From Streptomyces canus (lineage in GTDB: Bacteria; Actinomycetota; Actinomycetes; Streptomycetales; Streptomycetaceae): a stretch of 40,769 bases of DNA. Below, in pieces: positions 17,584 to 25,822 of this stretch. Both the position numbers and the translations under genes were made by a program. The notes below the pieces were generated by a model, which saw nothing but the letters and a program-made list of their open reading frames with translations, did no database searches and had not been told where the DNA came from. The stretch is taken from positions 1 to 40,769 of the forward strand of contig NZ_KQ948691.1 of assembly GCF_001514145.1 (NCBI RefSeq), read 5' to 3'. Position 1 is the first letter of the stretch; each line of letters starts with the position of its first letter.

Positions 17584-18003
17584 TCAGTTTCGGTCGGGTG
17601 ACTCGATTGCGACGAGTTCGACCTCGAAGCCGTCGTCGTTCTCCAGGTAGGCGGCGTAGTGCTGTCCGCCCCCGGCGTATGGATGCCGCTCAGGGAACAA
17701 CAGGTGCCAGCCGTGCTGACTGGCGTTCGCAGTCAACTTCTCGACGGTGGCGGCGTCTTCGACGTGGAAGGCCAGGTGATTCAGTCCTGGGCGGCAGCGG
17801 TCGTGCTGTTCGGCGGTGAGGGCCGGGGACTGCTCGATGACCAGGTAGGTCGGTCCGAGCCGCCAGCTGCGGCCGGCGTCCCAGCTCTGGAAGGGGGCGT
17901 AACCCAGCGCCTCCAGCAGCCAGCCGAGCGAGGCGAGCGCGCGGTTGAGGTCCGGCACCCAGAGCTCGACGTGATGCAGCGTGCCGTGTGTTGGCCGGCT
18001 CAT
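17584..18003 (-). CDS. VOC family protein (glyoxalase/bleomycin-resistance fold), IS cargo
   Basis: A 139-residue single-subunit vicinal-oxygen-chelate protein. The two beta-alpha-beta-beta-beta repeats begin LHHVELWVPDLNRALASLGW and LNHLAFHVEDAATVEKLTAN. Likely metal ligands are the His of HHVEL, the His of NHLAFHVE and the Glu of DGFEVELVA. Its ATG overlaps the transposase stop (ATGA, 18000-18003) and its end is 33 bases inside the left end of element A, so it moves with the element. It could be a resistance or detoxification enzyme; the substrate is unknown. Confidence 0.9.
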   Translation of the reverse strand: MSRPTHGTLHHVELWVPDLNRALASLGWLLEALGYAPFQSWDAGRSWRLGPTYLVIEQSPALTAEQHDRCRPGLNHLAFHVEDAATVEKLTANASQHGWHLLFPERHPYAGGGQHYAAYLENDDGFEVELVAIESPDRN

Positions 18004-19243
18004 GCGGCCACCACCTCGGAGCGCTCGACGAGGTGGTGGCGTTCGAAGAGGGCACCGGCGGGGACGAACGCGACGAGATGAGGCGCTTTCACGGCCCGCC
18101 GGCGGGCCTGGGCCGACTCGACCAGCTTGAAGACCATCGCCAAGGCGGCCGCGCGGGAACCGGCACCCTTGGTCACCTTCGTCCGCAGCCGCACGGTCGC
18201 AAAGGCTGACTCGATGGGGTTGGTGGTCCGCAGGTGGATACAGTGCTCGGCCGGGAAGTCGTAGAAGGCCAGCAGCTCGTCCTCGTCGTCGACGATTCTC
18301 TTGACGCTCTTGGGAAACTTCGCGCCGTACTGCTGAGCGAACACCTTGACCACCTTCGCGGCGTGCTCGCGGTCCTCGGCGTTGTACATGTCCTGGACGG
18401 CCTTCGTCGCCGCAGGCTGGGGCGACTTCGCGAGGCAGTCGAGGACGTTGGCTGTCTTGTGCACCCGGCAGCGTTGGTGGCGGGTTCCGGGAACGACCTC
18501 GTTCAGCGCGTTCCAGAAGCCGAGGGCGCCGTCACCGACGGCCAGGACAGGAGCCCGCATGCCCGGGCGGGCGCAGTCTCGCAGCAGGTTCGCCCAGGAC
18601 TCGGTCGACTCGCGGGAGCCGTCGGCCATGGCGATCAGTTCCCTGGTGCCGTCCGCCCGTACCCCTACCACCAGGACGGCGGCCCTGGCCTCTTCCCGGC
18701 GTATCCGCAGGTGGATGCCGTCTGCCCAGACGTAGACGTACTCACTGTCGACCAGGTCGCGCTCGCCGAATGTCTTGTGATCGGCCTGCCACGACAGCCG
18801 GGTGACTCTGGCTGGCGAGAGGCCGACCGAGGAACCGAGGAACTGCTCAAGCGCGGGAACGAAGTCCCCGCTGGACACGCCGAGCAGATGGAGCACCGGC
18901 AGCACCTCACTGATCTTCGGGGACATGCGGCACCAGAGCGGCAGGACCGACCAGAAGAACCACTTGCGCCTGCGGGTGGTCTCAACGACGCCCTTGGCGT
19001 TGACCCGCGGCGCCCTGACCTCGACTGCTCCGGCGACGGTAGTCACCGACATCGCCTGATGGCAACCGTTGCGGACCACCAAGCGCCGGCCCAACCCGTC
19101 GAGCCGATCCGCCAACTCAGCTGTGCAAGCGTTGACTTCAGCCACCAACGCGGCGACGAGCATCCCCGAGCGCCCTCGCGGACGATCTCGTCGATCAGGA
19201 AGCCGTTTGGCGCGGAGCCGTCAGCATGGACGACCGCGAGCAC
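18000..19243 (-). pseudogene. IS256 family transposase, N-terminal frameshift
   Basis: Residues from the internal ATG 19163 give a 387-residue transposase with the DDE motifs WADGIH, VGDGALG and TNPIES and the RHQRCRVHK motif intact. The first 27 codons (GTG 19243, VLAVVHADG to IVREGARG) are in another frame: next to the full copy in element B, one base is missing at 19164-19167 (CGGGGATG against CGGCGGATG). Either the protein restarts at 19163 without its N-terminus or the copy is dead. Identity to copy B is clear but moderate, so the two did not arise by recent duplication. Confidence 0.85.
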
Positions 19244-19340
19244 AGGCGTGCCTTCCCGACCGGTGCTACGAACACCAGCCTCTCGGTGGCCTTCAACCGA
19301 TCACTCGGGACGGTACGCCCTCAGCGTGCCCCCCGACGCC

Positions 19341-19374
19341 GATCCATAAGTACTGAGCATTTCTCCTTGCCCCG
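19341..19374 (+). repeat. Right end of element A: inverted repeat plus target duplication
   Basis: The inverted repeat ends GAGCATTTCTC at 19365 and is followed by CTTGCCCCG (19366-19374), the second copy of the target duplication. It is more diverged from the left repeat than in element B. Confidence 0.8.
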
Positions 19375-19394
19375 GCCCAGTGACCTCTGTCTCC

Positions 19395-19793
19395 TCAGAC
19401 GGGCTCCGGAAGCGGACCAAGCTGCTTGATCACACGCTCACGCAGCAGGAGGTACTCCTCCCAACGGCGAGGCAGCGGGCCCGGCGGCCGCACGACGACA
19501 CGAGCAGCCGTGACCGTCTGGCCGCGCCGGAACTGCTCACTGGTCAGGTCGAGTTCCACACCGCTCGGCAGCCGGTTCCACCAGTGGAAACCGTGCTGGG
19601 TCCCGTCAAGATGCACCTCGCCGACCACGAGATCACCGCCGAAGACGTCGTTGACGATCAAAGCCGTGATGTCGCAGTGCCCCCAGGCCGGGTTGCCCGG
19701 CTGCCAGCCGGCCTGGTCGTCGGGCGAGCAGGTGTCGGCAGCCCAGCCGGCACGCAGGGCCTTGTCGAGATCAAGCAGGTTCCAAGCGGTCAT
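19395..19793 (-). CDS. YunG-like protein
   Basis: A 132-residue protein resembling the YunG family: it opens TAWNLLDLDKALRAGWAADT, then has NPAWGHCDITALIVNDVFGG (the conserved Cys in GxCxxTA) and HWWNRLPSGVELDLTSEQF. No signal peptide or membrane segment. The function of the family is unknown; the Cys and later His suggest a papain/NlpC-like fold. Just outside element A. Confidence 0.75.
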   Translation of the reverse strand: MTAWNLLDLDKALRAGWAADTCSPDDQAGWQPGNPAWGHCDITALIVNDVFGGDLVVGEVHLDGTQHGFHWWNRLPSGVELDLTSEQFRRGQTVTAARVVVRPPGPLPRRWEEYLLLRERVIKQLGPLPEPV

Positions 19794-20080
19794 GCCACCA
19801 GCATCGCAGCCACCACTGACATCACAGATGGCCCAGGCGCCAAGGCAGACTGTCCCGAATATGCACGGATACAGCCGAACAGGGGACGAATAGCCATACC
19901 AGACAGGGAGATCGACTGTCCGTCAACAAGGACCTGAAGTGTCCGCTCACTCGGATGTCCCGCTGTCCGTGGACAGCTTCGGGGGTGGATGCGGAAAGAC
20001 CGAACGATTCGGTTCCGCTTCCGAGCAGCTGGCCCAGTCGGCCCGAGCAGCAACGTTGAAGCCTGCCGTGAGCCGTCCTG
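19794..20080. other. No supported gene
   Basis: About 290 bases of lower GC than the surroundings, with no frame showing a family or ribosome site. It separates the YunG-like gene from the small membrane protein gene and may hold the YunG-like gene's promoter. Confidence 0.4.
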
Positions 20081-20323
20081 CTAGGGCAATCGCCTGAGCC
20101 ACAACACGGCAAGGCCGTAGGCGACAGCCGACACGGCAAGTCCCGCGAGGACCGTAGCGGTGTACGCCCTCTCGGGCAGCGCCTGCCTGATGAACCCGAA
20201 CGTGGCGTCGCGGGTGATGAGGAATGCTGCGACGGCGGCGAACGTCGCACCCGCCGACTGCCGGGTCCACCGTCCCGGCCTGGAGGGGAGGTGGCCAGGG
20301 CGCGGGGCACAAGGTTCTGTCAC
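20081..20323 (-). CDS. Small membrane protein
   Basis: An 80-residue protein with a polar N-terminus and two predicted membrane segments: one around FAAVAAFLITRDATFGFI and one YTATVLAGLAVSAVAYGLAV ending in LRRLP. No family recognised. Coding assignment rests on third-position bias and the two clear hydrophobic segments; no close ribosome site was found. Confidence 0.5.
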   Translation of the reverse strand: MTEPCAPRPGHLPSRPGRWTRQSAGATFAAVAAFLITRDATFGFIRQALPERAYTATVLAGLAVSAVAYGLAVLWLRRLP

Positions 20324-20817
20324 CCGTCACTTGTACCGGTCCCGATGCGACTCATCAATGACAGCCAACCCAAGCTTTGTCCTCAATACCGACGAGTCGC
20401 CGGTCTCATTTCGTCCCATGCCCGACCGAAAGGGTACATACGGGCACGGTACGGACCTTGCGTGACCTCGAGCCGTTCCGGGGGTTTCACCTCGCGCCAC
20501 TCATTCCCGGCTCCCTCAGCCCACCAGCGCCTGGACCAGGAGAAGGCGATCCCCAAGAAGACCGGCACCGAGAAACCCGTACGGCTTACGACTCGGAGAC
20601 GAACACGGTCGGGTCGATCAGCACGGCGTGGCCCCGCTGCTGCTGATGTTCCGTTCGCCGAGGCGGGAGCAGCCAGGCCGGGCCTGGCCTGCGGATGCGC
20701 TGCGTCACCACCGAAACCGCCTGCACCTGGCCCAACGACGCTTTCCACGACTGGTTTTGACGGCAGGCAACGCGCTTCGGCGGCAGATTCTCGGGGTCCT
20801 CGCGAAATCCCCTTGCC
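20324..20817. other. No supported gene
   Basis: About 490 bases between the membrane protein gene and the ArsR operator. A minus-strand frame reads GFSVPVFLGIAFSWSRRWWA followed by EGAGNEWREVKPPE, which might be a remnant, but it has no credible start and I do not recognise it. Confidence 0.3.
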
Positions 20818-20843
20818 CAATGGTCAAGAGTCGTTGACCATTG
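20818..20843. promoter_or_regulatory. Perfect 10-bp-arm operator dyad of the ArsR-type regulator
   Basis: CAATGGTCAA (20818-20827) and TTGACCATTG (20834-20843) are exact inverted repeats around GAGTCG. The dyad ends 5 bases before the ATG of the ArsR-type gene and is AT-richer than its surroundings, as expected for an autorepression site overlapping the promoter or the start of the mRNA. Confidence 0.8.
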
Positions 20844-20848
20844 CTCGC

Positions 20849-21460
20849 ATGCCTACCGCTGATCTCCCCGAGACGTTTCACGTCACCACGGACGAGCAAC
20901 TGCGCGCCGTCTCCAATCTCACGCGCCACCGGATCATGGCCGTGCTGCGCTTCGAGCCGGCGACGATCACACAGATCGCCGAACGGGTGGGTCTTGCGAA
21001 GGGAAGTTCCAGCTATCACGTGCGGCTGCTGGAGCGGGCCGGTCTGGTGAAGGTGGTGCGGACGAGGAAGGTGCGAGGTGTCACCGAGCGGTACTACGCG
21101 ATGGCCGCGCGGACGATCACGCTGCCGGATCCGGGCGAGGGAGGACCGGATGTGCTGATGCGCCATGCGGTGGCGGACCTGGAGGCGTCGCCGGTGGATG
21201 GCGAACGGCATGTACGGATGGCGCATCTGCGGCTCACCGAGGAGCAGTTCGCGCAGCTGGGGGCACGGCTGCAGGCACTGGCGGACGAGTACCGGGAGCT
21301 GTCCGATCCGTCGCTGCCGGACGCGTCACTCGTCTTCGCGCTGTTCCACCCGGCACCGCGCCGGCAGGCCGAGGGGGCGCTGAGTGACCTCGGACATAAG
21401 GAAGTTGCCGACCGGGTTCGGACGTCTGTGGACCGCGCAGACGGTGTCCTCGCTCGGTGA
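20849..21460 (+). CDS. ArsR-type HTH transcriptional regulator
   Basis: A 203-residue winged-helix protein of the helix_turn_helix_20/ArsR type: VSNLTRHRIMAVLRFEPATI, then ITQIAERVGLAKGSSSYHVR and LLERAGLVKVVRTRKVRGV. The C-terminal half (about residues 100-190) is a helical sensor region. The start ATG 20849 is chosen because the operator dyad lies directly upstream; there is no good ribosome site, so the transcript may be nearly leaderless. The gene overlaps the MFS gene by 77 nt, the usual regulator-exporter pairing. Confidence 0.88.
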   Translation: MPTADLPETFHVTTDEQLRAVSNLTRHRIMAVLRFEPATITQIAERVGLAKGSSSYHVRLLERAGLVKVVRTRKVRGVTERYYAMAARTITLPDPGEGGPDVLMRHAVADLEASPVDGERHVRMAHLRLTEEQFAQLGARLQALADEYRELSDPSLPDASLVFALFHPAPRRQAEGALSDLGHKEVADRVRTSVDRADGVLAR

Positions 21461-22679
21461 CGGGGTATCGCATGCCGCGCTGCCGCTGATCGCGTTGACG
21501 TTGACGCGGGATCCGATGGCGCTCGCCGTCGTCACGGCCGCCGGAACGCTGCCGTGGCTGCTCTTCGGGGTGCTCGGCGGTGCCCTGGTGGACCGCTGGG
21601 ACCGCCGGCGCACGATGTGGCTCGCGGACACGGCACGTGCGGTGCTGCTCGCGATACCCGCGGCGGCGGCCGCGCTCGACGTGCTGAGCATTCCGCTGCT
21701 CGCGGCCGTCGCCTTCCTCCTCGGCCTCGGCGGACTCTTCTTCGACACCGCCGCCACGGCCTACCTGCCGGATCTGCTCCGCCGCGACCCCGCACTCTTG
21801 GAGCGCGCCAACTCCCGCTTGCGTGGCGCCCAGACCGCCATGTCCGGCTTCGCGGGGCCGCCTGCGGGCAGTGCGCTGCTCGCACTCGGGCGGGCGGTTC
21901 CGCTGCTCGCCGACGCGGTCTCGTTCGCCCTGTCCGCCCTGCTCGTACGTACGCTGCCCGCCATGCCCCGGCCCGTACCGGAGGTCCGCGACTCGCTGCT
22001 TCAACAGGCGCGAGCCGGGGCCTCGTACGTCTTCCGGGACCGGCTGCTCCTCGGTCTCGCCCTCCGCCCGGCGGTCGGGAACGTCGCCTTCCTCGCTGTG
22101 GAGACCGTCCTCGCCCTCTTCGCGTACGACCGCCTCGGGATCGACACCTACGGCTTCGGCCTGCTCCTCACAGCGGAGGCCACCGGCGGCCTGCTCGGCG
22201 CAGGCATCGCCTCCTACCTTGGCCGACAACTCGGCACCGGCACCGCACTGACCTGCACAGCCGCCGTCGAAGGGCTTGCCATCCTGAGCCTGGCCGCTGC
22301 CGCGAACCCGTTCGTGGCCGGACTGGCGCTCGCCGTCTGCGGGGCCGGTATGGGCGCCACGATGGTGCTCGGGCCCTCCCTCCGGCAGGCGATCGTCCCG
22401 GCCCACCTCATGGGCCGGGTCGCCTCCACCTCCCGCATGCTGGCCATGTGCGCCGCCCCCATCGGGGCCTTTCTCGGTGGCTGGCTGGCCACCACGTACG
22501 ACATCCGTACCCCGCTCTACGCCGCCGCCGTCCTCCTCCTGGCGATGACGGCCATCACGGCATCCATGACCAGCAACCGCCGGGTCGAAGCGGCGCTGCG
22601 TGCCGCTGCCCCGGCCGACGCTCCAGATCACCCGGCACACAAGGGTCCCGCCCAGGAGACTGCACCCAACGTGTTGTGA
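21384..22679 (+). CDS. MFS transporter (exporter-type)
   Basis: A 431-residue, 12-segment major facilitator protein. The first segment contains WTAQTVSSLGDGVSHAALPL, followed by the loop motif GGALVDRWDRRRTMW typical of EntS-like and macrolide-type exporters; the centre has FFDTAATAYLPDLLRRDPAL. The GTG start at 21384 has GAGGGGGC upstream inside the ArsR gene. Paired with the ArsR-type repressor, it probably exports a toxic small molecule. Its stop codon lies within a hairpin terminator. Confidence 0.92.
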   Translation: MTSDIRKLPTGFGRLWTAQTVSSLGDGVSHAALPLIALTLTRDPMALAVVTAAGTLPWLLFGVLGGALVDRWDRRRTMWLADTARAVLLAIPAAAAALDVLSIPLLAAVAFLLGLGGLFFDTAATAYLPDLLRRDPALLERANSRLRGAQTAMSGFAGPPAGSALLALGRAVPLLADAVSFALSALLVRTLPAMPRPVPEVRDSLLQQARAGASYVFRDRLLLGLALRPAVGNVAFLAVETVLALFAYDRLGIDTYGFGLLLTAEATGGLLGAGIASYLGRQLGTGTALTCTAAVEGLAILSLAAAANPFVAGLALAVCGAGMGATMVLGPSLRQAIVPAHLMGRVASTSRMLAMCAAPIGAFLGGWLATTYDIRTPLYAAAVLLLAMTAITASMTSNRRVEAALRAAAPADAPDHPAHKGPAQETAPNVL

Positions 22680-22705
22680 CGCCTGCCGCCGAGGCGTCAC
22701 AACAC
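22671..22705. terminator. Bidirectional terminator containing both stop codons
   Basis: GTGTTGTGACGCCT (22671-22684) and AGGCGTCACAACAC (22692-22705) are perfect 14-bp inverted arms around a 7-base loop. The arms contain the stop codon of the plus-strand MFS gene and that of the minus-strand GNAT gene; both proteins end Val-Leu because each arm reads GTG TTG TGA. Confidence 0.92.
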
Positions 22706-23245
22706 CGTTTCGCGGCGGAGGAGGCCGAAGACCCAGGAGTCGGAGACGTCTCCGTTGACGACGCAGTCCTCGCGGAGGGTGCCTTCGCGGACGAAGCCGA
22801 GCTTCTCCAGGACCCGGGCGGACGCCACGTTGCGGGTGTCGGTCTCGGCCTGGACACGGTTCAGGTCCAGGGTGTCGAACGCCCACCGCAGGACGGCGTG
22901 CGCGGTCTCCGTGGCGTAGCCGTGGCCCCACGCGGCGGCGTCGAAGACGTAGCCCAGGGACGCGCTGCGGAAGTCCGGGTTCCAGCGGGTCAAGCCGCAC
23001 CAGCCGATGAACGCGCCGTCGGAGACGCGGTCGACGGCCACCCGCGCTCCCGTGCCTTCCTCCTCGATCGTCCGGCAGGCCGCGATGAAGCGCTGGGCGC
23101 GGGCTGGTTCGGTCCACGGCGGGGAGTCCCAGTAGCGCAGCACGTGGGCGCTGCTGTGCAGCGCGTAGAGCGACGCCGCGTCGGCGTCGGCGAACGGCCG
23201 CAGTCGCAGGCGGGCGGTGTGCAGCTCGGGGGTGGGCAAGGTCAT
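22697..23245 (-). CDS. GNAT family N-acetyltransferase (RimJ-like)
   Basis: A 182-residue acetyltransferase of the RimJ/Acetyltransf_3 type: TARLRLRPFADADAASLYAL, FIGWCGLTRWNPDFRSASLG and the acetyl-CoA-binding stretch AAWGHGYATETAHAVLRWAF, then NVASARVLEKLGFVREGTLR. The start is set at ATG 23245 (AGG 9 bases upstream); an ATG at 23254 would add three residues. Convergent with the MFS gene. It may acetylate a protein N-terminus, an amino sugar or a drug. Confidence 0.9.
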   Translation of the reverse strand: MTLPTPELHTARLRLRPFADADAASLYALHSSAHVLRYWDSPPWTEPARAQRFIAACRTIEEEGTGARVAVDRVSDGAFIGWCGLTRWNPDFRSASLGYVFDAAAWGHGYATETAHAVLRWAFDTLDLNRVQAETDTRNVASARVLEKLGFVREGTLREDCVVNGDVSDSWVFGLLRRETVL

Positions 23246-23369
23246 GCGGAGCATCCTGCCGCGTCACGCTCGCACCCAGCCATCCGTTTATCCGGACGGT
23301 CGGGAGTGCGTACGTCCGCGGTGAGACCGGACGCGCCGCAGGGCGGTGAGTGCGCGGTACCGTGCCGGC

Positions 23370-23662
23370 ATGGCGAGCAATCGGCGGCCGTACTGGCGCA
23401 CCCTCGGGACGCCGATCAGCGTCGTGTACCGGACCCCGGACGGAGGGGGTACGCCGTCCACTTCCCCGGGCCGGCCGGCATCGCCGACGGAGTGCCCGCT
23501 GGTCCTCCGCCCTCGTCCGAGCCGGACATCGCGCAGGCGGCCCTGGTTCAGAAGGCGGAGGAACTCACCCACCGCCGGCTCGACGTCCCCTGGCACGCAC
23601 CCGATCAACCGGACTGGTGGACCGGCACGGTGACCGTCGCCGGGCCACTTCCACCTGCCTGA
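23370..23662 (+). pseudogene. Hypothetical protein with frameshift in a G run
   Basis: ATG 23370 opens MASNRRPYWRTLGTPISVVY, then RTPDGG; after the G5 run at about 23447-23451 coding continues in another frame as GYAVHFPGPAGIADGV and, later, VQKAEELTHRRLDVPWHAP to a stop at 23662. Restoring one base would give a protein of about 97 residues of unknown family. The homopolymer makes a sequencing error a real alternative to a true mutation. Confidence 0.6.
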
Positions 23663-23862
23663 AGCCGACGCACCGATGCGGTCAGGGCGCCAGACCCCGA
23701 CGGCGTCGGCCATCGCACCCCAGCAACCTCTCCGCGCCAGTGCTGCTGTCGAAACCCTGCTCACCCGACCTGGGTCCCAAGTCGGGTCCCACCCGTCTCG
23801 GGGACACTGCAGGCGCATTCCGCCCCACGCCCTCAGCTGCGTGCTCGTCGCGAGAGGATGGG

Positions 23863-24516
23863 GTGGTGATCCGCTACGACCCCGAGATACAGGCTCTGTA
23901 CCGCCGCTATTGCCTCCCTGCGCGCCGCTACCTGAAGCTTGGCGGAGCGGTACTTCGCATGTCGCGCGAGAAGTACGAGCCGTTCGTTCATGCCCTGGCC
24001 CGTGATGCGAGGGCTGTTACCGACGCCGAGCTCACCATCCTCTTCGAGGGCAGCTGGCGCGAGCGGCGCACCGCGGCATGGCTCGCCGCCATCTCGCGCC
24101 GTGACCAATTCCGCGGGCGTCTGGGAGCACTGCTGCTGGAGAGCGAGGTCTGCTGCGCGGGTGCGGCCTACTGCGTGGCGTTGGCGAGTTTCGGCACCGC
24201 ACGGGACGCCGACCTGCTCGCCGCTTACCTGGATCGCTACCTGCATCGGCCCGACCTCGCCTACGACCAGCCGACAGCCATGGGCGCCCTGGCGTACACC
24301 GACTCCGTCCTGCACAGCGACCGGGCCGGCCACTTCCTCCAAGAGGGCGGCCTGTGGCGGCAGTGGTTCCAGGAGGCGCCCCACATGCACGGCGATCACG
24401 GCATCTCCACCTACCTGGGCGGCATTCGCCTTGCCTGCGCCGTCATCGACGAATGCGCCGACACACCCTTGACAGCATCGTTGTCGACACCAGCGACGAC
24501 ACGTGCGGCGAACTGA
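23863..24516 (+). CDS. DUF6000-like protein, C-terminus altered
   Basis: A 217-residue protein: RYDPEIQALYRRYCLPARRY, LTILFEGSWRERRTAAWLAA and LLLESEVCCAGAAYCVALAS resemble DUF6000 proteins, which are helical and of unknown function. GTG 23863 (or 23866) follows GAGAGG. From about 24460 on, the sequence is resolvase DNA read in another frame, so the last about 18 residues (DTPLTASLSTPATTRAAN) are probably not native and the true C-terminus is lost. Confidence 0.65.
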   Translation: MVIRYDPEIQALYRRYCLPARRYLKLGGAVLRMSREKYEPFVHALARDARAVTDAELTILFEGSWRERRTAAWLAAISRRDQFRGRLGALLLESEVCCAGAAYCVALASFGTARDADLLAAYLDRYLHRPDLAYDQPTAMGALAYTDSVLHSDRAGHFLQEGGLWRQWFQEAPHMHGDHGISTYLGGIRLACAVIDECADTPLTASLSTPATTRAAN

Positions 24517-24757
24517 TCTTCACCGTGTTCGCCGCCATCGCCAAGTTCCAACGTCAGCAGATCGTCAAAGGCACCCGCGAAGGCCTCGACGCCGCCCGCG
24601 CCCGAGGCCGCGTCGGCGGCTGCGCGCCCTGACCTCCGAACAGATCGCCGACGCCCGCATCCTGCTCGGCGCCGGACAAACCCGAACCGCCGTCGCCGCC
24701 AAGCTGCGCGTCTCCCGATGGACACTCAGCCGCGCCCTCGACACCGCGTCCCGCTGA
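24468..24757 (+). pseudogene. Serine recombinase (resolvase) C-terminal remnant
   Basis: VVDTSDDTCGELIFTVFAAI, then AKFQRQQIVKGTREGLDAAR and ARGRVGG match the end of a resolvase catalytic domain. The small DNA-binding domain continues in another frame (LTSEQIADARILLGAGQTRT, then KLRVSRWTLSRAL), so there is a frameshift near 24625. The N-terminal part with the active-site Ser is missing. Confidence 0.75.
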
Positions 24758-24844
24758 CGCCGCCACCGGGTGCCCACGCTTGACCGCGGCGGACAGCCCC
24801 AGTCCCATGCGCGGATCGCAGAAGAGGACGGTCCAGTCGTCGCC

Positions 24845-25714
24845 TCAGTGTCCGTCGCGGACCACCGCTAACCCGCCGACCCGGGTCGTGATGCCCCCCG
24901 GCCCGCGTCGGGCCGAAGCGAGCACGCTGGCCGGTCGACCGAGGGTGTCGCCCTGCTCCACCTCGATCGCGACCGTCTGCGCCCCTGTCGTGTCGAGCAG
25001 GTGGGCGGCCAGGCAGCCGGTGCTGTTGGCGTTGGCGACGTCCTCGTCGACACCGATCGCCGGCGCGAACATCCGCGCCGCACCCGGTCGGTCGCCCACC
25101 GGCGGTACGTACACAAAACAGCCGAGGAGCCCGTACTGCTGGCACGCCACTGTCAGCCTGCCGAGGTCTGGGTGGACTCGGAGCAGCGCCGACCGGTCGT
25201 GGACCGGTACCAGCATGCGTGGTGCGCCGGGCGCGGCGATCCGTGGCGCGTCGGTCGGATGCGGGTCGTCCGCGGTGAGCCCGAGCGCGGCGACGATCGC
25301 GGCGCGCTCGTCCGGTGCCGGGTGACGCAGCGCGACGAGGCCCTGGTCGAACCACACCTCGATGCCGGCGGGGCGGCGGATCGCGACGGTGTCGAACGTG
25401 CGCCCGCCGGTGTGTTGGCGGTCGTTCAGCTCGCCCAGCGCGGCGCGGGTCAACCGGACGGCCTGCGCGGCAACCGTGCCGTGGCCGCAGCCGGACAGTT
25501 CGGCAGTGGCGGTGAAGAACCGGACCGGCCAGCCACCGTCCGGCGTCCGCCCCGGGCCGAGGAACGCCGCGTGCGAGGTGCCGGCCGCAGCAGCGACCGC
25601 ACGCCGGTCCGCGTCCGTCGCCGCCGGGTCGTCGTCGGTGACGGACGTGGGGCTACCGCCCCGGCCGTCGCGCCGCACGCACGCATCAACCACCGTGACA
25701 TCCGGCCAGTACAT
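24845..25714 (-). CDS. PhzF family protein
   Basis: A 289-residue PhzF/diaminopimelate-epimerase-fold protein. The N-terminal domain has the ELSGCGHGTVAAQAVRL motif and the C-terminal domain VDEDVANANSTGCLAAHLL. Members are isomerases/epimerases of small metabolites; the active-site Glu usually sits near the N-terminus. The start ATG 25714 has GGAAGGTGG upstream. It lies in a gene set with an EthD-like gene, divergent from a LysR regulator that probably controls it. Confidence 0.88.
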   Translation of the reverse strand: MYWPDVTVVDACVRRDGRGGSPTSVTDDDPAATDADRRAVAAAAGTSHAAFLGPGRTPDGGWPVRFFTATAELSGCGHGTVAAQAVRLTRAALGELNDRQHTGGRTFDTVAIRRPAGIEVWFDQGLVALRHPAPDERAAIVAALGLTADDPHPTDAPRIAAPGAPRMLVPVHDRSALLRVHPDLGRLTVACQQYGLLGCFVYVPPVGDRPGAARMFAPAIGVDEDVANANSTGCLAAHLLDTTGAQTVAIEVEQGDTLGRPASVLASARRGPGGITTRVGGLAVVRDGH

Positions 25715-25822
25715 CGGCCCACCTTCCACGCTCAACGAACCGCAACCGCGAACGGCGTCCGCCGATAGCCGGACCTGGCCGCAACGGCCGACCGAACGCG
25801 TCCCGGAGCGTACCGGCCTGCA

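Larger units (their letters stand above)
17551..19365 (-). mobile_element. IS256-like element A with VOC cargo gene
   Basis: A 1,815-bp element bounded by inverted repeats (left GAGTAATCGTCAAGACCTGT, right in reverse GAGAAATGCTCAGTACTTAT) and by a 9-bp target duplication with one mismatch. It contains a frameshifted IS256-family transposase and, between transposase and left end, a VOC-family gene. Classical IS256 elements of about 1.3-1.5 kb carry only the transposase. The target lies just before the end of a plus-strand frame (QATSGQGAALLAP, then AQ and stop after the element). Confidence 0.85.

Noticed and set aside
21554..23662. 702-codon plus-strand frame through the MFS and GNAT genes
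   Set aside because: Arg/Ala/Pro-rich shadow frame; only its last part is real, as the second half of the frameshifted gene at 23370-23662.
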